From Roridomyces roridus (taxonomy: Eukaryota > Basidiomycota > Agaricomycetes > Agaricales > Mycenaceae): a stretch of DNA of 64,000 nt. The translations under genes were made by a program, and so were the position numbers. The notes under the pieces are model-generated. The model was not told the DNA's origin. It did not search any database and was given only the letters and a program-made list of their open reading frames with translations. The number at the start of each line of letters is the position of its first letter. Within the stretch, counting starts at the first letter, position 1. Location of the stretch: the NCBI GenBank assembly GCA_029378245.1, contig JARKIF010000032.1, forward strand, positions 496,001 to 560,000, in the 5' to 3' direction. This document shows positions 11,863 through 23,658 of the stretch, one piece after another.

Positions 11863-14239
11863 ATGCCAGACAATTCGCTGCCAGACGAAATCGTTTCCGA
11901 GATCCTCTCGCCGGCACTCAAAGTCCCAGACGAGAAATTCTCTGATACATCTGACGTATCCCCCTTCACGGAATACGCAGAGTCCCCCTCGGCCTACCTC
12001 CTTGTCTGCAAGTCGTGGCTGCGTGTGGCGACGCCATTGCTTTACAGCGTCGTCATCATTCGCTCCAAGGCACAGGCAAAGGCCCTGGGACGAGCTCTGT
12101 CCGACAACAAAGAACTGGGCCAATGGGTTAGACACCTCCGTGTCGAAGGCGGATTTGGTAGTCCGATGCTCGCCATTCTGAAGGCTGCGCCGAATATCAC
12201 CGATCTGTACCTGTCCTTGGAAATCTTTGCCTCGGACAACACCGTCGGTCTTTGCAACGGGCTCTCTCTCATCCAGCCTCAACGATTGATTTTAAAGGAC
12301 GCAGAATGGCGCCGGACGCGTAATAAAATGGTCTCCCAATTGGTGGATGCCCTCGCGGCAGCGATCCCTAAGTGGCAACGACTGGTAAGTGGTTGTCCAA
12401 GACTCTCAAGACTGATACTATCATCATTTCTCCCAGTCTGTTTTTCGGTGTGGAGATATCGGCTCCCTTAATATCGTTCGTGGGGAGATTGTCGCCGCTC
12501 TTGCAGCGGCCAAGAAATTGCAGGAAATAACCGTCAACTGTCTGGATGATGCGTTGCATGATGCATATCCCTTGTTCCAGGACTGTCCTTTACAGTCAAT
12601 CCAAGTATTGGAGGCCGTCGAACCCAGGACCTTGAAACGCGTGGAGTGGGATGCCCAACCACCATCGCTCAAGAAGTTCATACATTTCAAAAGAACGGAC
12701 GACAAGGAATTGGCTCCGGACTCCCACGTTCAGTCTTTGCCTGATCCCTCACTCACCTTCCAATTCTCTTCCATGCCGATGTCATCCGAGCAGCCGGAAG
12801 TGCAAGACAAGATATGGAGTCGTATTCTATACTTTTTGCTGGCGATACCGCCGCCGCCGCCGGTGCCTGGCGCTGAACAGCGGAAGAAGAGGTCACCAAG
12901 ACTTCCTTTCTTACTTGTCTGTAAAATGTTCAACGTGTGTCCATCCTGTGCGGAGAATAACCTGATTTTGATCTCTTGTAGCGACTTGGACTTGCTCATT
13001 ATTATACCCACGTGGCGTTGGACGACCATGCTTTACACTTTTCACTCGTTTTGTCGAAGAATCCTTCACTGGGCCAGCATGTCCGGACCATTCGGGGTGG
13101 CGGCACCTTGTCCGCTGCCTACGCCTACGGATCGGATGACGACTCGGATGATGACGCGGAGGACGACTCGAATGTCAAATTCATGTCCCAACTAACGGCG
13201 TTGAACGAAATTTACGGATGTTATTCCGACATCTCGACAAAAATATCACTAAATTTGGAAGACCCACTCTCTTGGGATGCCTTCGTGGCCGCAACCCAGT
13301 CCTCCGGTCCTACACTGACAGAGATTTCCATTCCGATTATGTCTCATCATCGCGCGTCGCCGATGGTATTTTCCCCATTGGACCGATTGCGGTCCTTGGC
13401 TTGGACCTGTCGTGCCGATTTTTCTGCATACATCCCGGAACAAGTACCACCCAAAGCGTTGTCCAAGCTCATTCAACTCCGTATATTGACTGCCCACGCG
13501 TCATTCTTGCAAGTTTTATCCCTGATGGAGTGCGTATTTCGATTGTCTTTCCTCTACTTATGTAACGGTCCTCAATGCAGATTACCCTCCCTTCGCCATG
13601 TTTTGGCGAAGGACTCTAAGCCGGAACTCTGGGCGTTCCTCCGCGTGCATGGCATCAAATTGTCCGAGCTCGACATGCGCTATGTTCGTGTAGACACACT
13701 CAAGGAACCCGTCCTTGATGTCTGTCCGAATCTTCGGAGTCTGACACTCTGTGCGCATGACACGTTTACCCCGGTGTGTTAGATCCCAGGGCCCTGTCGC
13801 GATCGACTCACTGTTAGAAACCAGAACAACATGCTTACAATGGAGCACCTTTTGAGTGGGTCAAACGTGGCTGTTTCCCTGGAAAAGTTGAAGTTCAAGG
13901 TCGAATTGCCGAGGTACGGATTAGTCTGCGCGTTGGGCGAACCTATTCATATATCGCCTTGATAGTCAAAAGCATGAAGAGAGTGCCTGGAGTCACGTCA
14001 TCGACGGGCTCGACTCGACACGCTTCCCGCAGTTGCGCCAGGTCCAGTTTACGTCCTGCAGGTGGCCGAAGAAAGAGTGAGTTGTCTGTCCTCTTTCGCG
14101 GCACCAATCCAACTGATCCTTGTCTTGTAGGCGTGATATTCCGAAAAGCTACTGGGTTCGGTGGTCTGAAATGCTGCAGAAGAAAGGGATTCATCTCGCA
14201 GATACCGAGGGAAGGGAGTGGCGCTCCAGGTTGAAGTAA
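11863..14239 (+). CDS. F-box protein, paralogue 2
   Basis: Same architecture as paralogue 1: MPDNSLPDEIVSEILSPALKVPDEKF at the start, PSAYLLVCKSWLRVATPLLY, then PNITDLYLSLEIFASDN, IVRGEIVAALAAAKKLQEIT, the second F-box-like stretch PEVQDKIWSRILYFLLAIP...LPFLLVCKMF, an acidic loop (GSDDDSDDDAEDDS), LRSLAWTCRADF and CPNLRSLTLCAHD. It ends WVRWSEMLQKKGIHLADTEGREWRSRLK, stop 14237-14239. A short proline run, encoded by CCG repeats (about 12848-12862), sits after FLLAI. Several 45-60 nt introns interrupt it at the same positions as in paralogue 1. The gene appears open; role as Skp1-Cullin-F-box adaptor is inferred from the family. Confidence 0.8.
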
Positions 14240-14369
14240 TTGAGTCCCATACATTTGAATCCAATTTTTCCAGTCTTGATATGCTTTTATACCCGTCAAA
14301 CGATCTTGGTTTCCTCGTACTCAGTCATAATCAGTGAATTATCCAGGTTGATTGGATTACGAGCTGACA

Positions 14370-14652
14370 TTTTGGTTGCATTTCACCCCCGGTCCTTCAG
14401 AGTCCTTGCAGTCTATACTTCAATGTCCATCCATGGGGACGTCTGTAGTGGCTGATTTGCGGATGCTCTGGACGCAGCTCGACGACTGGAGGAAATCACC
14501 ATCGATGGGTTGGGCTGCGCGATTGAAGCATATGGGATGTTATGGACCGGCTATTGTGATCCATTCAACAAGTAACCCAACCGGTCCATCTGCTCGACTT
14601 CGAGGCTTTCATCTGGTGGGACCGACCGGAACCCCTCACGGATATTGTCAAG
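14370..14652 (+). pseudogene. F-box paralogue relic (middle section only)
   Basis: Frame-mixed similarity to the middle of the F-box paralogues. LQSILQCPSMGTSVVADL in one frame is followed, after a shift near 14472, by LDAARRLEEITIDGLGCAIEAYGML. This matches VDARRLRELTVKLIDDVIEAYSVL of the disrupted paralogue. A further shift leads to QPVHLLDFEAFIWWD..PLTDIVK. N- and C-terminal parts are absent and no single open frame spans it. It lies tail to tail with the minus-strand paralogue. Confidence 0.6.
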
Positions 14653-15608
14653 TAAGTACACAATAGGCGACAACCCAAGAGTCGAGAACATCACTCGCTA
14701 CTTTAACCTCGGGCGCCACTTCTTCCGGGTCGCATCGGTCAGATTGATGCCCTGCTCCAGCAAAATCTCGGACCACCGAACCCATTTACTCTTCGGAATA
14801 TCCCGCCTGCGAGTCGCGTACTGGTCAGCACCAGTTTCCATTCGCAAAACGAGACAAACACTCACTCTTTCTTTGGCCACCGGCAGGCCAGGGATTGGAT
14901 TTCGTTCAATTGAGGAAATTGCGTCGACTCGAAGGTGCTGAAAAAGGTAGCCCATCTGTTATCTTCGTTTTTTTCCCTGTGCATTCATCTATGAGTTCCA
15001 ACGACCGTAATACTGGACTGCACAATGTACGTACCAAGTGCACATCCTTAAAATGAGTTTCTCCAAAGAGTTGGCCGTGGCGGAGCCTGTTAAAAAGTGC
15101 TCTATCTGGAGCATAGCTACCTGATTGAAAGGGAATCAAATGAGAACATAGGAAAATGCAGGTGCACGCACTTCACATTGGTCCAACTGAGAATAAAGAT
15201 AAAGGACCCGGATGTTCGGGCAGACTTCCAGGATTGGGATTTCCAAATCCTCTGCAGAGAAATTCACCAAATCGAGTTCCACCAATTTGCTGCCATGCGA
15301 GCGGAGAAAGGACCAGAATCCGGGGTTGAACTGGGCCGATGTAACCTTCTGAAGAGCTGGCAATCTACACGTTTGGTAAGAATGGACATTGGAATCCAGG
15401 CACGAAACCATACTCCATGCGCGCCAGGAGATCCAAGAAGGACGCATCCGCACCCAGGATTCGTAGATCAGTGAGCTTCGACAACCCACTGACAGGTACG
15501 TTATCTGCATTTAGGGCGAACTCAGCCGAGCATATCCAAGTCAAGGATCGTAGCTTGTCCATCTGAGCGAATACCGCGGGGTTGAGAGCTCCGGAGGGAT
15601 GGTCAATG

Positions 15609-17145
15609 GGACACTGTGAAAAACGGAACACGCGAATTTCACACTGACCCACAGTGAACTTCACATTTCACTGAATTTTTGGGTGAACCAAAAATTTCAC
15701 GGCAAGGGGTGAAATTTTGTGTTCACCCCATTCTCAGGTGAAATCTCGATTCACTATACCTTTCTAGTGAATTTCACCGAAGATCATTTAATGTTGGCAG
15801 TACTTATGTCTACAGTAATTGAATCTGCTACTAGAGATTGTCGGAGTCGCCACCAACAATTGGGGAGCAGTCCTCGTCGCCAGGCGAGCAAGTTGGCGAG
15901 GACGGCCACCGGCAAGTGGTGTGTGGAGTAGAATGAAGTCATTTGATCAGATGTCACATGTGACAGACTACTCCACTCTTTGCCTTTAACACTCATCTCC
16001 GCGACGATGCCCGTCTCCACTCTCACCCCCACATCCCCCGTCTCAACAAGGAAAACACACACCCACCTCGCCCTTCCACCAGTAGGCGCCGCAAAGTGTC
16101 TGCTCGTGCTCAACACACTCTCGATGACAAGCGGCCGCAGCGCAAGCACTCCTCAAGCCAAGCTTAAGAAGGCCCTCAAACAACGCCACCATGAAGACGC
16201 CCTCACCGTTGAGCTTCAGGGGTACATGAATCAAGGAACGGAACTCCGCGGTGCGTGGTTCTTTCGCTCTCCTCTGTTGCATCTGAGCATCTCTGACTCA
16301 AGTTATCCACAGCTGCCCTCGCCCGCACTCGGGGCGAACACAACGACGTAGAGGCTCCCCCCTCTTGACCAGCTCGGCCCAAAGGCCCCGCTGTCGGCTC
16401 CATTCCCAAACCCAGCAATACGTCACCGTATCCGCTGCAAACTCAATCTTTCCAGCGACGAGAATGACGAGAAACGGAATGACTTCCTCGTGCGTGTCCA
16501 CCCGCTTACTATTTCTGTATCTCACCGCTCGATCCAAGGCCGAGGAACCCTGCCGACGACGAGGAGGCTCCGAGGGTGAGGGCCTCTGACTCCCGGTATG
16601 TCTCCTCATTCCTCCCTCGCACGACTCTGACCATAAGTCGGTGCATCCCCAATTCGTCGCCCACAACCCCGCACGCCCTGCCAGTCTTCTTCACGTGCGT
16701 ACCTTCGATGTATCAAATATCTCCTTGATTGACCGTACCTAGCCCGTGAACAGTCATTGCCTGAATTAAGGCCGGATCCCGACTCTGAGGAGGAGGATGC
16801 TTGAGTTAAGGATGACCAGCCCATGTTGTAGACAATCTTTGTATCATTTCACCCTAATTACAAGTAACATTCACCACATTCCTTGAGTGAAATCGAAGCC
16901 TTTTCTAAGTGATCTTCCCCTGAATCCCGAGTGTTAATCCAGTTGAAATCGAGCGAAATTCACCGAGAGTTGGGGTGAACAGGTATAGTGAAAAACTCAG
17001 TTTTGTACGTGAACATTTGCAACCGATTTCCCCCGTGAAATTCACCTTTTTTTCGCGAATTTCACTGCGTTACCGGGCGAATTTCTCGTCATTTCTAGGT
17101 GAAAAATCCCCGCGAAATTCACTCCTTCCGTGGTCCTCAGTGGGA
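15609..17145 (+). mobile_element. CACTA-like non-autonomous DNA transposon, copy 1 (with 3-bp TSD)
   Basis: The element occupies 15612-17142 (1,531 bp) with GGA target duplications at 15609-15611 and 17143-17145. It begins CACTGTGA and ends CCTCAGTG, so the termini are CACTG...CAGTG. Subterminal zones of about 200 bp on each side are packed with variants of GTGAAATTCAC in both orientations, as expected for transposase-binding repeats. A 3-bp TSD with CACTR ends fits the CACTA/EnSpm superfamily. No transposase is recognisable, so it is non-autonomous. The interior carries a small spliced open frame (16007-16368). A relative lies at 51434-52678. The exact empty site is supported by the restored F-box frame. 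Confidence 0.8.
16007..16368 (+). CDS. Small hypothetical ORF inside CACTA-like element 1
   Basis: An ATG at 16007 opens MPVSTLTPTSPVSTRKTHTH..., running through SASTPQAKLKKALKQRHHEDAL and YMNQGTELR. A GTGCGT...ACAG intron follows, then AALARTRGEHNDVEAPPS and a stop at 16366-16368, about 100 residues in all. It has no domain I recognise. Plausible splice signals inside a non-autonomous transposon suggest a captured host gene fragment, but chance remains possible. Confidence 0.3.
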
Positions 17146-18618
17146 ATAGAGAGTTCGTTGAGTTCGTTTAACGTCCGACCAGAGGAATTGACCGCAGCTA
17201 GGAAGGCATCCCAGCTAACGTGGAACTCCCAGGTCCGTAGTGGAAGGCCTTGGATGTCTCCGCCCCAGTTATACCACCCATTAACGCATCCCCACAATTT
17301 TGTGAGACCGGTCATCTTGGACATAATTGGAAGCATGGGATCCGATTCATCATCCAAGTCGGAATCGGCGTCGTGGTGGGGTTTGGAGAAGTCGTTGCCC
17401 ACCACAATGGTCCTGACATGTTGACCAAGCGAAGGATTACTCTCCAGAACGTTTGCAAATTTGGAGACAGATTCTGAAAAGATGAGCACCACGTGCGTGT
17501 AATAATGAGGAAGTCCGAGTCGCTGTTAATTGGAGGAATTAGGTGCACTTCAGGCATCGTTTTTGAATGAGATAGACACACGTAAAATGTTTTCGAGACC
17601 AGCAAGAATGGCAAACGTGAGTCGGGCCCTTGCAAACCTGTCCATAAGGGTATTGACAGGAGAAAGTAAAGCACACGACTCCAGATGTTGTCTTGCACCT
17701 CCTGCGGTTCCGATGCCATCGGAGTAAATGGGAATGGGGGGGCTGGAATGACATGTGAAGAGGCAGAATCCGCTGCTGTCCCGCGATATGTTTCGTATTT
17801 GGTGATTTCCTTGAGCGATGTCGATTGGTCTTCCCAATTGAGGTACTCCAACTGACCGGGATACACCGGGTCCGTCACTTGGATGGATCGCAAAGGGCAG
17901 TCTTGAAGCACCGAATATGCCTCGATCACATCGTCTATGAGCTTGACGGTGAGCTCCCGGAGTCTTCGAGCATCCACGAGAGCTTCGACGATCCCCGGTC
18001 TATCTACAATGTATTTCACGCTGGGACAGTGAAGAATGGTCTGCAAAACAGGGTCAACACCCCTCAGTGCTCAATTTGTGAAGAGCTACGTACCAATTGC
18101 TGCCACTGCGGTATCGCGGCTGCCACGGCATCTGCCAATCGCTCAATCATCTTGTTATGCAACGGCCGCCTGGGGTTGTCGAGAACAATTAGCCGTCGAG
18201 GCCGAATCGAAGCAAGACCGTCACAAAGTCCGGTGGTGTTGTCCGAGGCGAGTATCTCGAAAGACAAGCAGAGATCAGTGATATTAGGCGCAGCCTTGAG
18301 GATGGTGCGCATTGGTGCCCCATATCCGCCTTCGACACGGAGGTGTTTGATGAATTGCCCGAGATCTTTGTTTTTGGACAAGGCCTGCCCCAGAGCCTTC
18401 GCCTGCGCTTTGGAGCGCAGGACGACCACGTTATAGAGGAGCGGCGTCGCGACGCGCAGCCACGACTTGCAGACGAGGAGATAGGCCGAGGGAGACTGGG
18501 AGTACTCCGTGAAAGGAGAAATGTCAGATGTATTGGCGAACTTTTTGTCTGGGACTTTGAGTGCCGGCGAGAGGATTTCGGAGATGATTTCGTCTGGGAG
18601 CGAGTTGTCCTCGGACAT

Positions 18619-19003
18619 GAGACTCTATCCACATGATTTCAGAATTTTCAGTGGGCTAGAACCCCCCGCTCACCAGTAGCGTCGTGGGCGGTGCGCAGAG
18701 ATCTTGCAAGCTCGAGAGCTGGTGAAAGACAGAGTCAAACGCGTACTGTCACAGGCACGGCGTTAAGTAGCAACCGTGTCACGGCGTTTTCGGGTCTGGT
18801 ACAACTCCGATCAAATATTTTCGGCGGCTCTGTCGGGTTCATCTTGGGTTCATCTGTGTTTGACCTGAGTACTTACAGGAATATCGGCATGGGTTCGATA
18901 GGAGTGGCCGCGGTTCCAATAATTCAGGAATCAGCCCTCCTACATTAAATTTGAATACATACACATTACAGTACACTTGGCCTTATTAAACCGCCTTGAA
19001 CAA
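18619..19003. other. Intergenic region
   Basis: Lies between the F-box paralogue 3 start and the carnitine acetyltransferase stop. It is AT-richer around 18930-19003 and presumably holds the F-box promoter and the 3' UTR of the transferase gene. I see no gene or repeat in it. Confidence 0.5.
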
Positions 19004-21795
19004 TTAATACTCCGCCATCTGTATGACCTTGCCTGGATGAAAGAAAGAAAAACCAATCAGTCATCCAATCCACCTACGAATCAATACAAGTTTTTTCCAC
19101 TCACCAACATGAGAATGCACCGTCGTCTTCCTCTGCCCAAGCAACTGCACATCCCCCGTATCGAAAAACGAGTACCCCGCTAGTTCAAGGTTCGTTCGCT
19201 CAGTCAGTTACATAAACAGAAAGATAGAGAGAGAGACACGCACGTAATTCAATATCCTCATCCTCACTATCCGTATTCGCACCTCCATTGATCGGTCTCC
19301 CAGTCTTGGAGTCGCGCAGAATACCGGTATGGTCGACGAACGGTGCAGGCCGCTCATTCGCATCGCGATGTAGCTGGACGAGGACACGCTGGACGTCCTG
19401 GAGGTAGCCTTTGAGCGTGTCGAGGAAACGGCGCGTTTGGAGATGTTTCGAGGACGCGCAGCTGGGGGGTTTTGTTTGAGTATTCGACATGGCTTTGCAA
19501 AGAGAATTAATACGCACATGGACACCCCATCTTCCTTGATGATATACCCAATTCCATACCTACACGCAAGGAGATCAACGTCGGCCAATTCCACATAAAG
19601 CAAAGCAAAACAAACCCATCCGCCGCAACAGGCCCAAACCCAAACAACCGCAACGCAGGATTCCCGCAATTGGACGTCGAAAGGATGGACGTGCTGATCA
19701 ACGCCCATCCCGGATCCGTGAAAATAGCGGGCATCTTGATCGGGTTGGCGGGCCCTGGGGCGGGGTCGTCCGGCGAGGGGTTGAGGTTGCCTGTGATCTG
19801 CCGCTGGAGGAGGCAGTACAGCGCGTATAGGTGCCTGCAAGATGAGTAAATTGCATTGAGGATGGGAATCGATCGAACCTGTCCTGCCCGAGCCCCTTGC
19901 TACACTCCTTGGTCAACGCAACATGCCGCTCGCATGCCTTTCGGAGCGCGGCGATCTTCTCCGAGGGCGACGCGTCCGAGTAGAATTTCTAAAAGCCATT
20001 TCAATTCCTCCTTCTCCCTGTCAAAACGTATCCGTTACCTTGGTAAATTCCACACTCTGCGGTTGGATGGACCGAATAGCCTCCGTCCGACCGTGCAAAA
20101 ATGCCTTGGTCATCGCAGGCTCGTACACACACTCGATTCTCCCTACCCGCCAAAATCAATCAGCTGGGTACTCTCAACGAAACAGAGAATCCACATACCA
20201 TACAGCCCAAAATACGCCGCCTGGAACGCCATCTGCACAAACGCATCGGGACTGAACCCATGGCTCGTAATAAAATTCTTGCCATAACCCTTGAACTCGA
20301 GGGCCTGACAATCATTCTGGCAGATAAGGTCGCTAAGACGCGTTTCCGCGAACCGAATGCCCACGCGGAGCTCAGGCCCAAGTTGCCAATCGAGCTTCTT
20401 GGGAGTCGTGTCGATGAGAATCGGGGGTGGGGAGCCATTGGTGACTTTGGACTTGTATGCGCGCGCCTGGGGGGAGAGTTTGGCTTTGAAGAGCGTTGGA
20501 GCCGAGGGGTTGATGGACCGCGCGAGGAGCATGAGACCCTCGGTGAACACGTCTGCCGCGAATCGGAGCACGGTATGGCCGTCAACGCCGGTATGTTCGA
20601 AGTTGATCCCAGCGGCACCGTCGGCGCAGACGATAATCTGCAGCTTATCGTACCACCGATTGGTGCAAGTCCCAACCTGCACCCCGCTATCGAGCTCATA
20701 CGTCCCACACAAAAAGTTGCCACACAACTCTGCCAGGTCCCGCGGAGAGGTATCGTCGAGACAGACGACGAACAGCGCGTTATCCACGATTTCGAGACAC
20801 GACGCGTTGTTCTGGTCTGTTGAGAGGATAGTCCGCAGACGAGACCACTCTTTACGATTCTCTGTCGACAATACGCCGATGGCACCGCGCGCGACCTCGG
20901 ATCGGTGGGTCTTGTCCGCGTCGGTGACGATGGCTTGCAGATTTCGGATTACCTCGCGTTCGGTGAGCACCGGACGGTTCTCATCGTCGAGCACATCGAA
21001 CCAATCTGCAAACTCTCATAAATAAATGAAATTGAAACAAACTGCAACACACGCACAGAATTGCCCGCGTCGAAGAACGACGATATGTTGGGACCCCGGG
21101 CTGACTTGCATCTTGCATCCTCTCTGACAGGAAAAGTTCAGTATCACCCCTGCATGTGAATCATCGCTAGACAGACAGACGGACCTCGGTAGGGATGCGC
21201 GCGGTGCCAAAGAGCCTTGTGTACTGGTCCATATCGAGAGGGACGCCGCGGACGTTGTCCGGCTCGAGTATCTCGGCTCTAAGATCATGGATGAAGCCAA
21301 GTGAGGAGATAATCAGGGCCGCTGCACGGGGAAGCTGGGCGCCTCGGTCGGGGGTGGGGTCGTTCCTGTGTATTCAATTTGAGACAAAGATCCAAGATGA
21401 ATAAAGACGAGAACAACGCACTCGAGGACGAAGAAGGGGTTCAAAGCCAGGACTACCGGATCCGAGTGCGAGAGGTAGGATTCGTACCAGAACTCCTCGA
21501 TGTAACTGACCGACGTCGATATCCAATCAGCTTTTCCTCAATGCGGCGGACTGGCTCACCTATCCCGACTCCCAGCCCACTTGACCAGCTCCTCCTGTAT
21601 CCTCGGCCCATCCTCCTCCAAGAACTTCTTAACCGCACCCTCCGTCTGCTTATGCTCCGCCTCATTCTGCAGCCCCTTGAGCGCCGTGAGGTACCGCCGG
21701 CATGTATCTTCCAAAGGCGGGATCGGGAGCTTGGGCAGTTGAGCCTGCCCCGAAAACGTGCGCTTCGTCGTCGTGTCGGCTTTGCTGAAGCTCAT
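19004..21795 (-). CDS. Carnitine O-acetyltransferase (choline/carnitine acyltransferase family)
   Basis: Transfers acetyl groups between CoA and carnitine for shuttling between peroxisome/cytosol and mitochondria. The start at 21795 gives MSFSKADTTTKRTFSGQAQLPKLPIPPLEDTCRRYL, the standard family N-terminus. Later blocks are YIEEFWYESYL, NPFFVLEDPTPDRGAQLPRAA, the GTCTNRWYDKLQIIVC strand, and the catalytic-histidine region NFEHTGVDGHTVLRF with the active His. After these come AYFGLYG, RIECVYEPAMTKAFLHGRTEAIRS, the C-terminal CoA/carnitine block CSKGLGQDRHLYALYCLLQ, the motif DPGWALISTSILSTSNCGNPALRLFGFGPV and YGIGYIIKEDG. The last small exon is KVIQMAEY. About ten short introns interrupt it. 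No N-terminal presequence or C-terminal SKL is seen, suggesting a cytosolic or outer-mitochondrial YAT-type enzyme (inference). Confidence 0.92.
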
Positions 21796-22035
21796 GGCGG
21801 TAAAGGGAGGAAGAGACAAGTTCCAGCCGGGAGAGAGATCGGTTAGCACAATAGCAGCATGATGTCAATCGGGCTAAAGGGGGAATGCGGGGCAGGCCCG
21901 GACACCCGTCCCGCCCCACATTTCAGCGCGGAATTGAATTTGAGACAGGCGATGAAAATTCACAAGTGAAATACATGGCGACAGCAAGAGGTATAGTCTA
22001 TCTTTGTCTACAGTAACTAGATCCGTGTCCTTCAG

Positions 22036-23658
22036 TCACTGTATAACATGCAAAGTGACTGCATTGCAAGACGAGAACGCATAATGCGGGTGGTTGGTGA
22101 CGGGCTCAAACACAAGATCGACGCGCCCATCGGCGTTGTTCACGGTGGTATTCGTGCATAGCGACCACGAGTCGGATTTTCCGCCAAAGGAGAGGAGGGG
22201 CGGACCAGACGCGGGTGTTTCCTGCGATGATGCGATCAGATGGGAAGATCTAGAAGAAGAGGGGAAGCAGGACTCACAGCACAATAAGCTTGCGCCCCGG
22301 GGAATGGTGGACTCGACGCGACAAAGGCGGGCGACTCGCCATCAGTCGGGCCGATTGATGCCATCGACTGGGTGGGATTGGACGTCGAGCGGGGGAAGAA
22401 GACGGAGTTTTCGAGGGAGAAGAAGGGCCAGTCGGAGCAACACGTCGTGCAGGCCTATGGCGCTCAGATCAACGCCGGTCAGCAAAGGAGACTGGTGACG
22501 TACCGACAAGATGGTCCAAAAGGTATTGGGCACGAGCTCCACCAGAACTGCGCGCAGCGGCTGCGACGCGGGGAAACCCTGCGGCGGGTTGTTGTACACC
22601 GCAAGAAGCGTAAAGTTGGCAACGTCGGCAGTGCAATTGAGGACTGGCGGGGGAGTTCCCGCGGCATTGAATTCATATAGAGCGATGCGGTTTGCGTTTC
22701 CACAATACTCGTTGTGATTCGCCACGCAGACCTGGCGACAATCGTCGTCCGAAACGTTGATTGCGATGGGATTGGTGCTGTTTCCGCACCCTGGGATAAT
22801 TAGATTAGAGAGTGATACGAAGATGAATGTGGGGCACTTACAGCACTCACGCCCGTCCTCGAGCCCTGCACGCGTAAAACCACCCGCCGCCTGACACGCC
22901 GCCGTGCATGTTTCAGCCGTCACGCCAACAGGGATGTTGACGGACGCGGTGAGCGTGCGATTGAGTATGGAATCTCTTTATGGGCATACATCATTGACGC
23001 TGTCAAGGTCTGTGGGGAAACAGACATACGTGAGGCATCCTTGGTACGTCCAATCGGGCTGTGGCGTACGGACGAGTTGTGGACTCGGCTGGCCGCTGGC
23101 AAAGACGGTGAGGAACCCAGAACCGCCACAGATCTCAGAAGGGTTGCCAGCACAAGGCTGGGAGCAGTCGGTGAGGGGTACTTTGACGCCGGGGATTTGG
23201 ATTGTGGAGTCGCAATCTGCAAGGAGGATCAGTGTGGAACGCAGCTCGAGCCATAAAACGTACAGCACTCCCTGTGTCACAGTTTTCAGTATCAGATCAT
23301 GGAGAAAGTGTATGGACTCACTGTCCGAATTCCACGCCCGCAAAGGTGTATCCAGCCGTGGTGCAGAACGCGATACAGGATTCTACGGTCATATTGGACC
23401 GGACGGTGTTGGTGGCGGCCAGAGTGCGCGCGGTCGATGTGTCGGTGTAGCATCCGGCCAAAGACCAATTGCCAGGAAGGAGAGTGGGGTTGCTTGGACC
23501 AGTGGCTTGGCGCATGACTAGAGATGCACTCGCAGCCTTGGAAACAATTCAGCTGCGACCGGAGGAGGCGTCAAGGACTCACCAGAGGTAACAAAGACAA
23601 TTTTATAAAGGAGAGGACAGACATGGCGAAGAAGCGAAAGTCTGAAGGATACTGCCAT
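22036..23658 (-). CDS. Secreted protein with two WSC domains
   Basis: The ATG at 23658 gives a hydrophobic N-terminus (MAVSFRLSLLRHVCPLLYKIVFVTS) that could be a signal peptide. WSC domain 1 runs from WSLAGCYTDTSTARTL through ESCIAFCTTAGYTFAGVEFGQ and ECC to CSQPCAGNPSEICGGSGFLTVF. WSC domain 2 runs from WTYQGCLT and TAETCTAACQAAGGFTRAGLEDGRECC to CRQVCVANHNEYCGNANRIALYEF. The Cys pattern is that of the WSC carbohydrate-binding module of fungal wall sensors and secreted enzymes. A C-terminal beta-rich region with several Cys (WPFFSLENSVFFPRS, PLLSFGGKSDSWSLC, HYAFSSCNAVTLHVIQ) follows. No transmembrane segment is evident, so an extracellular wall-binding protein is likelier than a sensor. Multiple short introns. 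Confidence 0.85.

Larger units (their letters stand above)
14698..18618 (-). pseudogene. F-box protein, paralogue 3, split by a transposon
   Basis: The gene starts at 18618 with MSEDNSLPDEIISEILSPALK and shows every landmark of paralogues 1 and 2: PSAYLLVCKSWLRVATPLLY, PNITDLCLSFEILASDN, PQEVQDNIWSRVLYFLLSIP, the acidic loop HHDADSDLDDESD, and a C-terminus WVRWSEILLEQGINLTDATRKKWRPRLK ending at 14698. The coding sequence is interrupted inside an exon between LNELSIP and DHPSGALNPAVFAQMDKL by the 1,531-bp element at 15612-17142. Joining the flanks across the 3-bp target duplication (GGA) gives an uninterrupted frame, so the gene was probably open until the insertion. Unless the element is spliced out, the product is truncated after about two-thirds. 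Confidence 0.8.

Noticed and set aside
15601..17150. 8-bp duplication TCAATGGG/TCAGTGGG, which would make element 1 a hAT transposon
   Set aside because: One mismatch, and it would leave no inverted repeat at the ends. The 3-bp GGA reading gives CACTG...CAGTG termini, restores the host frame and agrees with element 2.
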